From assembly GCF_900454495.1 (NCBI RefSeq), contig NZ_UGSI01000002.1, positions 1,523,001 through 1,587,000 of the forward strand: a stretch of DNA of 64,000 nucleotides, written 5' to 3'. The notes below the pieces were generated by a model that worked only from the letters and a program-made list of their open reading frames with translations, was not told the DNA's origin and made no database searches. Numbering within the stretch: the first letter of the stretch is position 1; each line of letters opens with the position of its first letter. The DNA comes from Paenibacillus macerans (GTDB lineage Bacteria > Bacillota > Bacilli > Paenibacillales > Paenibacillaceae). This document shows positions 25,668-33,105 of the stretch, one piece after another. The translations under genes were made by a program, and so were the position numbers.

Positions 25668-25834
25668 CGTGTGATGGTATCGGGAGTACCTCGAATGCTA
25701 TACTGTTAAATGAAGCCGGATCTGCGGCAGTGACCGGGCGGCAGAATCCCCACGGCTTCAATATTGCGGTCGATGCCGCCAATCTATTGGATTTTTCCAA
25801 GCGGGATGGTGCATGAAAGGCTGAAGCTAGGACG

Positions 25835-26326
25835 GTGGTTTGTTTGCTATCCAGACTCGTTAACCTCATCCCTCGGGATTGGCTCGTTTATATGTATAAA
25901 TACATGCCGTCAAAAAAATTCAAAAACTGGGTCGTTTACCGGACCCAGCATAAATTTATGGTTGCCGTCGTGGGCGTGATCACCAATGAGAAAGGGCAGG
26001 TGCTGCTGCTGAAGCACGCATACCGCGAAGATGAGCCGTGGGGCATACCGGGAGGCTGGATGGAGCTGGAGCAGCCGGAAGCCGCGCTGGTCAGGGAAAT
26101 TTATGAGGAAACCCGATTCAAGCTGCAAATAACGGGACTAGCCAAGGCTATTTATGACAAGAAGCCGGCAAAAGTCGATCTCGTCTTTAGAGGAAACATC
26201 GTTGGCGGAACGTTTACTCCCAGCGTTGAAATCTCGGACTATATGTTCTGTGACCCGGGACGCTGGCCACAAGGTCTGCCGGCGCAACAAAAGAAACTGA
26301 TTCTGGACATCCTCGCCCGCGATTAA
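25835..26326 (+). CDS. Nudix hydrolase with atypical Nudix box
   Basis: 163 residues if started at GTG 25835; no good ribosome site supports it and a later start is possible. A hydrophobic N-terminal stretch (VNLIPRDWLVYMYKYM) precedes the domain. The Nudix box runs GGWMELEQPEAALVREIYEE then TRFKL: the catalytic RE and EE are present but the usual G after EE-x is an R. Preceded by EDEPWGIPGGW. The C-terminus DYMFCDPGRWPQGLPAQQKK is as in other small Nudix proteins of Bacillales. Substrate unknown. No operon partner; ends at a hairpin shared with the opposing glycan operon. Confidence 0.78.
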   Translation: MVCLLSRLVNLIPRDWLVYMYKYMPSKKFKNWVVYRTQHKFMVAVVGVITNEKGQVLLLKHAYREDEPWGIPGGWMELEQPEAALVREIYEETRFKLQITGLAKAIYDKKPAKVDLVFRGNIVGGTFTPSVEISDYMFCDPGRWPQGLPAQQKKLILDILARD

Positions 26327-26344
26327 ATTCCCCCAAAAACAAGA

Positions 26345-26381
26345 AACCCCCGCCCTGAGATCAGAGCTCGCGGACGGGGGC
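26345..26381. terminator. Hairpin between convergent genes
   Basis: CCCCCG (26347) pairs with CGGGGG (26375) within a longer imperfect stem. T-rich tracts follow on both strands, so it can end both the Nudix gene and the glycan operon. Confidence 0.65.
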
Positions 26382-26409
26382 CGCTATTGCCTTTTTTTCA
26401 CTACCTGTG

Positions 26410-26622
26410 TCAATTGTCTTTCACATTGGCGTCCAATTCCCGCAGCGCCTGTTCCAGCACCTGGATGGTAACCGGGTCCGGAAGCCGGTAATCGCTTGGC
26501 ACTGAGGATACGACTTGGTCCCAAACCTGACCGTCCACGATCACAAGTTTCTCGGTATCGCCGACCGGGCGTGCAAACCACCGGCTGTATTTGTCGCCGC
26601 TGACAAAAGAATGTTTTTTCAT
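26410..26622 (-). CDS. Small hypothetical protein, 70 aa, end of glycan operon
   Basis: Begins MKKHSFVSGDKYSRWFARPV and continues GDTEKLVIVDGQVWDQVVSS, ending with a charged helix (QVLEQALRELDANVKDN). ATG 26622 overlaps the stop of the glycosyltransferase by 4 bp (ATGA), and GAGGAGG precedes it, so it is translated with that gene. No membrane segment, no recognised family. Its conservation with the glycan operon cannot be judged here; coupling suggests a small accessory or regulatory partner. Confidence 0.7.
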   Translation of the reverse strand: MKKHSFVSGDKYSRWFARPVGDTEKLVIVDGQVWDQVVSSVPSDYRLPDPVTIQVLEQALRELDANVKDN

Positions 26623-27854
26623 CCGCGTGCGCCTCCTCTGCGTTTTTGGATGGCGTATTCGTAAACCGCCAAATAATGATCGACCATCTGATTCAGGTCC
26701 CAGTGTCTGGCGGCCCATTGCTTGGCGTTCGCCCCCATGCGGAGTCGAAGCTCGTCGTTTTCCAGCAGCATTTTTAAATGATTGCCTAGAGAGTCTATGT
26801 CTCCTACCGGATATGTCAACCCCGTCTGCCCGTGGGACACCATCTCCGGCAAGCCGCCGGAATCGCTGACGATCACCGGCAACCCGGCAAGCTGCGCCTC
26901 GATGACCGATAAAGGCTGGTTGTCGAGCAGGCTCGGCTGCACGAAAATATCGGCCTGCTGCAGCATTTGCGGCACGTCCTGGCGTTTTCCCCAGAATACG
27001 ACGTCGTCCTCCAGGCCCAACGCTTTGATCTGGGCGCGCAGCTTCACCTGCATATCCCCTTCGCCGACGATCCAGCACACCCAGTCGCTCCGCTGCTTCT
27101 TCAGTCCGGCGAGCGCACCGGTCAGATGATGCGGCGCCTTCAGCTCGATCAGCCGTCCCGCGAACATAATCACTTTCTTGCCTGCCGGCTTGCGAACGTC
27201 GGAGGCTTGCTTCATCCGGTCTGTAAAAGCGGCTTGATCGTAACCGTACGGATACAATCTTAGCTTTTGGGCGGGGACGTTGAAGTCCTGGATCAGCATG
27301 TTTTTGAGCCAATTGTTGGCGACGATGGTCGCTTCCGGCGAAGACGCGCCGAAATGTTCAAGCGCATGAAAATACGCTTTGGCGACGGGGGTGGTGGAGG
27401 ATTTGTGAATGGTGCCGAATTGGCGCTCCACTTCTCGGGCCACGCTGCCGTGCAGCGAAGCGACCAGCGCCGCGCCGCCGGACCGGACCCGCTGGATGCA
27501 GCCGGAGGCGATGACGTCCTGGGCGTGAATGACGTCGTAACGCTCTACGTTTAAATATGCGGCAGCTAACTCGAACATGTACCGTTCTAGCTCCGTATAT
27601 AAAACGAGCTGGTTCCGGTGAATGAAGGGATAAGTTTCTTTGCTCAATTTTTCCGCAAGCAGCGGACGAACTTTGCTTTTATGGAACTTGGCTTTGCCGA
27701 TGATCGAGACGTTAGGGTCCCCCGGATCGCCGCCATTCCCAAGGAGATCGACTTCGTGGCCGCGGGCCTGCAGTTGTTTCTGCAGCTGCTGCATAAAAGG
27801 CCAAACGCCGCCGACGTGAGGAACGGCCCAGTAAGTGGCTAACAGGATTTTCAT
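26619..27854 (-). CDS. Glycosyltransferase family 4
   Basis: 411 residues, two Rossmann-like halves (GT-B). N-terminal MKILLATYWAVPHVGGVWPF is the acceptor-side glycine-rich start; the donor half has MFAGRLIELKAPHHL, WIVGEGDMQVKLRAQI and the E-x7-E region PLSVIEAQLAGLPVIVSDSG. Retaining GT4 enzyme, cytoplasmic, that adds a sugar to a growing surface glycan or lipid carrier. Same operon as the dehydratase upstream (13-bp gap) and the 70-residue protein downstream. Donor and acceptor unknown. Confidence 0.88.
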   Translation of the reverse strand: MKILLATYWAVPHVGGVWPFMQQLQKQLQARGHEVDLLGNGGDPGDPNVSIIGKAKFHKSKVRPLLAEKLSKETYPFIHRNQLVLYTELERYMFELAAAYLNVERYDVIHAQDVIASGCIQRVRSGGAALVASLHGSVAREVERQFGTIHKSSTTPVAKAYFHALEHFGASSPEATIVANNWLKNMLIQDFNVPAQKLRLYPYGYDQAAFTDRMKQASDVRKPAGKKVIMFAGRLIELKAPHHLTGALAGLKKQRSDWVCWIVGEGDMQVKLRAQIKALGLEDDVVFWGKRQDVPQMLQQADIFVQPSLLDNQPLSVIEAQLAGLPVIVSDSGGLPEMVSHGQTGLTYPVGDIDSLGNHLKMLLENDELRLRMGANAKQWAARHWDLNQMVDHYLAVYEYAIQKRRGGARG

Positions 27855-27867
27855 ATTCGCAGCCTCC

Positions 27868-28875
27868 TCAGTTTAAAAATCCGCCGTTTCTCAGCATCTG
27901 TTCGATTTCATCCTTGGTCATCAAGCCGGAAGAGTTCGAAGAATAGGACTTCTCCTGAGCCCGGGGGTGTGCGGCATAATGCCGGGACAACTCCTTGTTG
28001 TCCGGGGAGGGGAGGACCACGAAATACCGTTTGCCGTCTTTTTCGTACAAAACCGTGTACTTCACCTCATGATCGGAAATCAAGTGCTCGTGCAGCTTCT
28101 CGCCGGGGCGGATGCCGACAACCCTAAGCTCCGTGTCCCGTTTGCCGTATTTCTCCACGATGACTTCCGCCAGGTCGGTAATTTTGCAGGCCGGCATATC
28201 CGGAAGGAAGATTTCCCCGCCGAGCCCGTCGGTTAAAGCGTCCAGCATCAGCTCCAAGGTGACGTCGCCGGTGACGAAATAACGGGTCATCGCTTTGTCG
28301 GTAATGCCGATCCAGTTGTTCTGGCGGATTTGGTCTTTGAACAGCAGCACCACACTTTCGCTCGTTCCGATCACATTGCCGCTGCGGACGGAGATAAATC
28401 TCGTATGAGTGCTGACCGAGTCGGCGTACAGCACCAGCTTTTCCCCGATCGATTTGGTGAGCCCGTAAAAATTGGACGGATTCGCGGCTTTGTCCGACGA
28501 GACGTTGATCACTTTTTTGACGTTGCCGCGGATCGCCGCCTCGATCAGGTTTTGGACGCCCAGTACGTTGGTTTTCAGCGCTTCAAGCGGCTGGTTCTGG
28601 CAAATGTCGACATGCTTCAGGGCCGCCAGGTGAAACACATAGTCGATCCCGTCGCACGCTTCGATAAGCGCGTCCTTATCGCGAATATCCCCCACTTTGA
28701 AGGTTAATGCCGGATGAGCCAATTCGCGGTGCATTTTAACCTGATGGGATTCGTTGCGGGAGTATACGATGATTTGGTCCGGTTCGTACGTCAGAAGCTT
28801 TTTCACCAGCCCGTATCCCCATGAACCGGTTCCTCCGGTCACCAAAATTTTGCTGTTTTTAATGATGTCTCTCAC
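27868..28875 (-). CDS. NDP-sugar 4,6-dehydratase/epimerase (CapD/PseB-like SDR)
   Basis: 335 residues from GTG 28875, which overlaps the previous stop (GTGA); the frame is open 20 codons further up but without a ribosome site. NAD-binding KILVTGGTGSWGYGLVKKLL, VFHLAALKHVDICQNQP, SSDKA and the catalytic Y-x3-K (YGLTKSIGEK) place it in the UDP-GlcNAc 4,6-dehydratase group, with RPGEKLHE typical of the C-terminal part. It should make a 4-keto-6-deoxy sugar nucleotide for the adjacent glycosyltransferase. Whether it also epimerises at C5 cannot be decided from sequence. Confidence 0.87.
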   Translation of the reverse strand: MRDIIKNSKILVTGGTGSWGYGLVKKLLTYEPDQIIVYSRNESHQVKMHRELAHPALTFKVGDIRDKDALIEACDGIDYVFHLAALKHVDICQNQPLEALKTNVLGVQNLIEAAIRGNVKKVINVSSDKAANPSNFYGLTKSIGEKLVLYADSVSTHTRFISVRSGNVIGTSESVVLLFKDQIRQNNWIGITDKAMTRYFVTGDVTLELMLDALTDGLGGEIFLPDMPACKITDLAEVIVEKYGKRDTELRVVGIRPGEKLHEHLISDHEVKYTVLYEKDGKRYFVVLPSPDNKELSRHYAAHPRAQEKSYSSNSSGLMTKDEIEQMLRNGGFLN

Positions 28876-29522
28876 TGTTCTCCCCCCTCGTTCAAATTGG
28901 ATACGTAACGAATTCCGTGTAAAATCTGTTTCCATTGCTGGTCATTGCCGCTCCATTTATCGAGATCGGACAGCTGAATGGCGCAGACTTTCTCGAGCGG
29001 CCAGTTGAGTTCTACGATGCCCCTTACCTGTGTGTGATTGACGAGCAGCACCCGGAAATCGTGTTTGACGGCGCGGCGCAGCGTCTTCTCCAGCAGCTTG
29101 GCTTCCTCCAAAGTGCCTTCGGTGCGCACGAACAAAATCCGCCGGCTCGTAGAGAGTTTGTGCAAAAACCGCTGGATGCGCCGGTCATATTTGGCCTTCA
29201 CCTCAGGATAAGCGGCAAGGTCGGCGACCGTATTTTTGCCTGCTTCGAAATCGTGGCTGGAAATGATGGAATTCGCGTCATCCGTCACCCAGATCATCCC
29301 GGTTTCCGTTACCCCGCCTACCCGTAAATTTTCCAGCTCCATAAATCCTTTGAACCTGGTGTCGATCAGCCGGCAGACATCGTCAAGATTCGGCGAAGCC
29401 ACCCAGTCGAATACGCCGGCGTAGGGACGGAGATTGTTTTTCTCGAGCTGCAGCGAAGACAAACATAGGTCTCCCAAGCTGAAAACCGCATCGTAGCCGC
29501 CTTTTAAATCTGCCAGTTTCAT
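28872..29522 (-). CDS. DUF1796 putative papain-like cysteine peptidase
   Basis: 216 residues beginning MKLADLKGGYDAVFSLGDLC and SSLQLEKNNLRPYAGVFDWV. The N-terminal C-x19-FDW arrangement (C20, then PYAGVFDW) is that of DUF1796, a family annotated as putative cysteine peptidases and often found with glycosyltransferases. The later RILFVRTEGTLEEAKLLEKT fits the same family. First gene of a four-gene operon with a nucleotide-sugar dehydratase, GT4 and a small protein. No biochemical role is known; a function in surface glycan handling is inferred from context. Confidence 0.8.
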   Translation of the reverse strand: MKLADLKGGYDAVFSLGDLCLSSLQLEKNNLRPYAGVFDWVASPNLDDVCRLIDTRFKGFMELENLRVGGVTETGMIWVTDDANSIISSHDFEAGKNTVADLAAYPEVKAKYDRRIQRFLHKLSTSRRILFVRTEGTLEEAKLLEKTLRRAVKHDFRVLLVNHTQVRGIVELNWPLEKVCAIQLSDLDKWSGNDQQWKQILHGIRYVSNLNEGGEQ

Positions 29523-29789
29523 CTCTTCATCTCCTTTCCTTGTTTCGTGAATTCTGCTCCTGCCAACCTGCTTTTCTATGAATCTGTTTCCCGCTCTATC
29601 ACGCTCACCTCGCTCTATCGTTTTCTGATACTATGAAATGCAAGATTCTCTGCATCTGCTTGGGTGCTCATATGAACTTTTAAAAAAATTACTAGTTTTT
29701 GATTTTCAGAGATAAGCGTACAAGCACGGCAGTTCGATAGAAACATAGATTAATAGAGAACACGGAAAAGAAAGGAGTTGGCGATAGGG

Positions 29790-30551
29790 ATGCCGGTAAA
29801 ATTACTTGTGATCGGGGTTCCGGAGTCCGGTCTTGGAGAGATGAATTACCTGCTGGCGCAGCTGCTGCCCCTGCGCAAGGGAGAATGGGTGAACCAGTGG
29901 GAGGGGGACGTTCAAGAAGAGCTGTTGAAATTGAAATCCGGGGAAATCCGCTCGGGGCACCTCTACCACAGTGAGACGATAAAGCGGTTTTTGGATGCGC
30001 AGCGAGTTCGCCGGATATTTATGGTGAGGGATCCGCGCGACATGATCTTGAGCATGCTTCTCTCCATTTTGAGGAACCCCGAACATCCGCATCAATCATA
30101 TTTCCGCCAGCATTTTAAATCGATGGATGAGCGTCTGCTCCGGATGATTAACGGTTTTATGGAAAGCCGGGCCGTCTCCAAGCAGTACGGAGAGGTGCAG
30201 ATTGGCTATGGGGACATCAATGAGCATTACAACCGGTATTTGCGGTGGATGGACGATCCCGGTACCTTGACGATTCGTTATGAACAGGCCGCCGGCGATC
30301 CCAAGCTGCTGCACGGCGAGCTTGCGCGGGTCGTGGATTATGTGTGGCCCGATCTTCAGGAGGGGGGGCGGAAGTTCACGAAGGAGCAGTATCTCCAGCG
30401 GATCAGCCGCTTGAAACTGGTGAAGCCTAAACATCATTTGCCGCCAGGGAGATGGAAAAAGGCGTACACCCCAGAGACGATAGCCGCATTCAAAAAGGTT
30501 GCGGGCGAACTGCTTATTTACTTGGGGTATGAACAGGATTTTGATTGGTGA
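29790..30551 (+). CDS. Sulfotransferase-like protein
   Basis: 253 residues from ATG 29790 (AAAGGAG at 29771-29777; a TTG at 29778 abuts it). The 3'-phosphate-binding part of sulfotransferases is visible in RRIFMVRDPRDMILSMLLSI. The 5'-phosphosulfate loop at the N-terminus is degenerate (VIGVPESGLGEMNYLLAQLL instead of PKSGTT-like). The C-terminal PKHHLPPGRWKKAYTPETIA then AFKKVAGELLIYLGYEQDFD is typical of the family. Divergent from the surface glycan operon, so it may decorate that glycan, but the altered loop raises doubt about PAPS binding. Confidence 0.78.
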   Translation: MPVKLLVIGVPESGLGEMNYLLAQLLPLRKGEWVNQWEGDVQEELLKLKSGEIRSGHLYHSETIKRFLDAQRVRRIFMVRDPRDMILSMLLSILRNPEHPHQSYFRQHFKSMDERLLRMINGFMESRAVSKQYGEVQIGYGDINEHYNRYLRWMDDPGTLTIRYEQAAGDPKLLHGELARVVDYVWPDLQEGGRKFTKEQYLQRISRLKLVKPKHHLPPGRWKKAYTPETIAAFKKVAGELLIYLGYEQDFDW

Positions 30552-30800
30552 AAAAAGAAGCGGACCATGAGGTGGCCTTCCTGCAGGCGAGGGGAAGGCC
30601 TGTTTTTTAGGACTATATCGATAATTACGGTTATTTAACCGGAAGTGCAGTCGGGCATTTGTTTAAATTGCAAACTGAAATATGCCGTCAAAACCGTAAG
30701 ACTCTTGTATGGATCCAATGGCCGGCGAGTAGTCTATAAACTTAAGTAAGTATAAAGATGGCTCAAAACCGAGATCAGTGCTTGACAAAATAAATTATGA

Positions 30801-31047
30801 TAGCGTTCGTGTCTTGGTATCCCTGCATGCTGCTTTGCACGATTATCCCTTTTGCTCATGGGGGAGAGTTGGGGCTAGTCACGTCCTTTCATTTTTCCCG
30901 GTGTCTTGCCCCCATGCCTCCCGTCAGGTCTGCATCAACTTTCCTAAACCTCCTTCTCACAAACCTGTCTAACGATCTCGAACATATCTGCTTCTCCCAA
31001 ACCTATTTTCTTCTCTGCTTCCGGATCAAACGGGATAATCGTGCAAA
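30801..31047. mobile_element. MITE-like element, copy B (about 250 bp)
   Basis: Inverted repeats TTTGCACGATTATCCC (30834-30849) and GGGATAATCGTGCAAA (31032-31047), with the same outer left arm GCGTTCGTGTCTTGGTATCC as copy A and the same interior blocks. Unlike copies A and C, the right outer arm is missing and AT-rich sequence follows at once. The 30552-30800 stretch before it shows no gene. Confidence 0.75.
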
Positions 31048-31152
31048 ATGTTTAAAAAGAACTAAGAAATGATCCTTTAGCCAATGCTATTTGACAGAGT
31101 TGCCGAAAAAATAGGTGGGGAATATAACGCTCATAGAAAGTAGGGTGAATAT

Positions 31153-31479
31153 ATGAATAAAGATTTTCTTTACAGTAAGCCATATGTTCCAGGAATAATA
31201 GACGATACACCAGTGGATTTGGATATTGAATTGAAGAGATATAACGCTTTTCCTTTTCTTTGAACAGGCCGATTATGATATGGGAATATTTTAAATTGGA
31301 TTGAACAAAATCCCAAAAATATTCCTAATGCAACAGGCCTGTCGTAGACTACGAGTTTCGGAGAGTCAATTGACCGTATCCAAAAAAAAGCATATAGTTG
31401 TAATATACATAAAATTCCAATACGAACAATATTGTGGATTTTATCCTCCATTACAAATAGGAAGGAGTGGTTAAATTGA
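31153..31479 (+). pseudogene. Decayed gene overlapping the quorum-sensing regulator start
   Basis: Starts MNKDFLYSKPYVPGIIDDTP and VDLDIELKRYNAFPFL from ATG 31153. After frameshifts the sequence reads FEQADYDMGIF, then NWIEQNPKNIPNATGLS, an in-frame TAG, and TTSFGESIDRIQKKAYSCNI, ending HKIPIRTILWILSSITNRKE with TGA 31477-31479. That stop overlaps the TTG start of the regulator. No family is recognised. The pieces form a plausible single protein of about 105 residues, so it probably was the first gene of the operon. Confidence 0.5.
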
Positions 31480-32840
31480 ACTCATCTACGATACTTGCAG
31501 AAGTTTTGTTATATATGAAACAAAATTATTTAAACACAAGACAGTTTGCTTTGAAACTGGATATTAACGTAGGAACGTGCAGTTATTTGTTAAATGGTGC
31601 TCGAACGCTAACCGCCGATCATTTGGATCGGATTACGGAAGTATTGGGATTCCCCAAAGGACACTTTTATGAAAACTATATTCATGAATATCTCCAAGAT
31701 CTCGATCCCAACTGGCGCAGGATTGGTCCCTTCCTTCGTAAATGTGCGGAAATAGGCAAGTTGGACTGTATCCGGGAAACAGTAAGTTTATTATTAGATG
31801 ATTTGACGTATACCACCCCGTTATTTGATATGGCGGAAGAGTTGTTCGAAAACGGCAACTATGCGGCAGCGGAAATACTGTATGAAAATGTGGCCATGAG
31901 CGAAAAAAGGCAGTATTCAGAACGCTTGGCCTTATGTGAATATCGGCTGTTCAAAATCCGGATCGGGGAAGACCAAGTGCGGAATCTCAAATTTGCCTAC
32001 CAATTTGAACCCTTCGTTGACCGGCTGGATGAAGTCCGGCAGCTGGATGCCCTGAAGGATTTGGCCAACTTGTATCGTTCCGTTCGCCAATGGGATCGAG
32101 TTGAAGCATTAGCCCATGAGATGGAGCATAAAGCAAAAATATTATACTTTAACGAAAAACGATCCGCGGCAAAATTTCAGGAAATGCAGCGCAAATTAAG
32201 CAGGCCGCTGTTTGTATACATTGCCTATGCCAAACTGTTATGTGCTGATGTTTGTGAAGGTAGGAATGATTTTGAAAAAGCGCTGCAATATACTTATGAA
32301 TACGCGGATTTAAGCTGGGTAAGAGAAACGGATGCGGATACCAAGCACTGGTTGGATTTATTTCAAAAGTGGTCGCAGGCCAATACCTATGCCAATAAAC
32401 TTATGGGAGGCGATATCGGAGTTTTGCCGGAATATGTAGAGTATCTCCGTCAACACCCGGTAGAGATTCTACAGGGATTATTTAATATTTTGTATGCAGC
32501 TAACCGACATCAAATGGATGTGGATCATATCCTCCAACAATTTAGTTCGGAAATAGAAGCTTATGAACGTCAGCAAACAAATGATTTTTATATGAGTCAG
32601 GTGATACCTGATTACTTTAACAAGTTTTTGTACGATCTTACTTATTATTATGTGCGTAAAGGTGATTACGAAAACGGATTCAAATATATGATGCCGGGTC
32701 TGGAAAATTCAGTTATGATTAATAAAGAAGATAGTATTATTAAGTTTATGGTTTTATTTGAACAAGTTAGACACATAGCGTCTGAAGAATTATGTTTAAA
32801 GTACAAGAACATAGTTAGTGAGGTGCGTCAGGTCGTATGA
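31476..32840 (+). CDS. RRNPP-type peptide-responsive regulator (AloR/AimR-like)
   Basis: 454 residues from TTG 31476 (GAAGGAG at 31461-31467 with 8-9 base spacing; a GTG at 31467 lies inside it). Residues about 1-70 form an XRE-like helix-turn-helix (TRQFALKLDINVGTCSYLLN, GARTLTADHLDRITEVLGFP). The rest is all-helical TPR-like repeats (AEELFENGNYAAAEILYENV, LANLYRSVRQWDRVEALAHE, LLCADVCEGRNDFEKALQYT). This HTH plus TPR layout is that of RRNPP regulators (Rap, NprR, PlcR, AimR; AloR in Paenibacillus), which bind short imported peptides. A 39-residue exported pro-peptide gene overlaps its stop by 4 bp. No phage genes are nearby, so a chromosomal AloR rather than a lysogeny AimR is favoured. Confidence 0.85.
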   Translation: MNSSTILAEVLLYMKQNYLNTRQFALKLDINVGTCSYLLNGARTLTADHLDRITEVLGFPKGHFYENYIHEYLQDLDPNWRRIGPFLRKCAEIGKLDCIRETVSLLLDDLTYTTPLFDMAEELFENGNYAAAEILYENVAMSEKRQYSERLALCEYRLFKIRIGEDQVRNLKFAYQFEPFVDRLDEVRQLDALKDLANLYRSVRQWDRVEALAHEMEHKAKILYFNEKRSAAKFQEMQRKLSRPLFVYIAYAKLLCADVCEGRNDFEKALQYTYEYADLSWVRETDADTKHWLDLFQKWSQANTYANKLMGGDIGVLPEYVEYLRQHPVEILQGLFNILYAANRHQMDVDHILQQFSSEIEAYERQQTNDFYMSQVIPDYFNKFLYDLTYYYVRKGDYENGFKYMMPGLENSVMINKEDSIIKFMVLFEQVRHIASEELCLKYKNIVSEVRQVV

Positions 32841-32956
32841 AGAATAAAATAGCTATCGCAGCGGCTATGCTTGTATTTTTAGTTTTTGCTATTTCCGACG
32901 CAAGTTTTATTCATCAACCTACTGTCATAACCTATGGTCAACACGGTGGTGCGTAG
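32837..32956 (+). CDS. Quorum-sensing pro-peptide (AloP/AimP/Phr-like), 39 aa
   Basis: Short gene translated from ATG 32837 within the ATGA overlap with the regulator stop. The product has a basic start (MKNKIAIAAAM), a hydrophobic core (LVFLVFAIS) and a polar C-terminal part ending HQPTVITYGQHGGA. That is the build of Sec-exported RRNPP pro-peptides, whose C-terminal five to seven residues are released outside and re-imported by Opp. By analogy with AimP and AloP signals, which often end R-G-A or R-G-G, the mature signal is probably the C-terminal GQHGGA or a one-residue longer form. Position, size and layout support this; the exact cut is inference. A strong terminator follows 74 bp later. 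Confidence 0.82.
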   Translation: MKNKIAIAAAMLVFLVFAISDASFIHQPTVITYGQHGGA

Positions 32957-33027
32957 ATTTCATTAATCTCGATATATCCGGTTATGAGTTATAAGGCCGT
33001 CCCTAAAGTACTTGCTTGAAAAATAAA

Positions 33028-33065
33028 GAAAAGGCGATGCAGATGATTTTCTGCATCGCCTTTTC
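33028..33065. terminator. Bidirectional terminator between pro-peptide and subtilase genes
   Basis: AAAAGGCGATGCAGA pairs with TCTGCATCGCCTTTT around a short T-rich loop; perfect stem of about 14 bp with A/T arms on both sides. Confidence 0.9.
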
Positions 33066-33105
33066 CCGTTAATCTATTGCCGCTTACCTGGCCGGAATCC
33101 GGTTG

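Noticed and set aside
31476..32956. Phage arbitrium (AimR/AimP) lysogeny switch
   Set aside because: No integrase, repressor or phage structural gene lies within the window around it; a chromosomal Alo-type system fits better.
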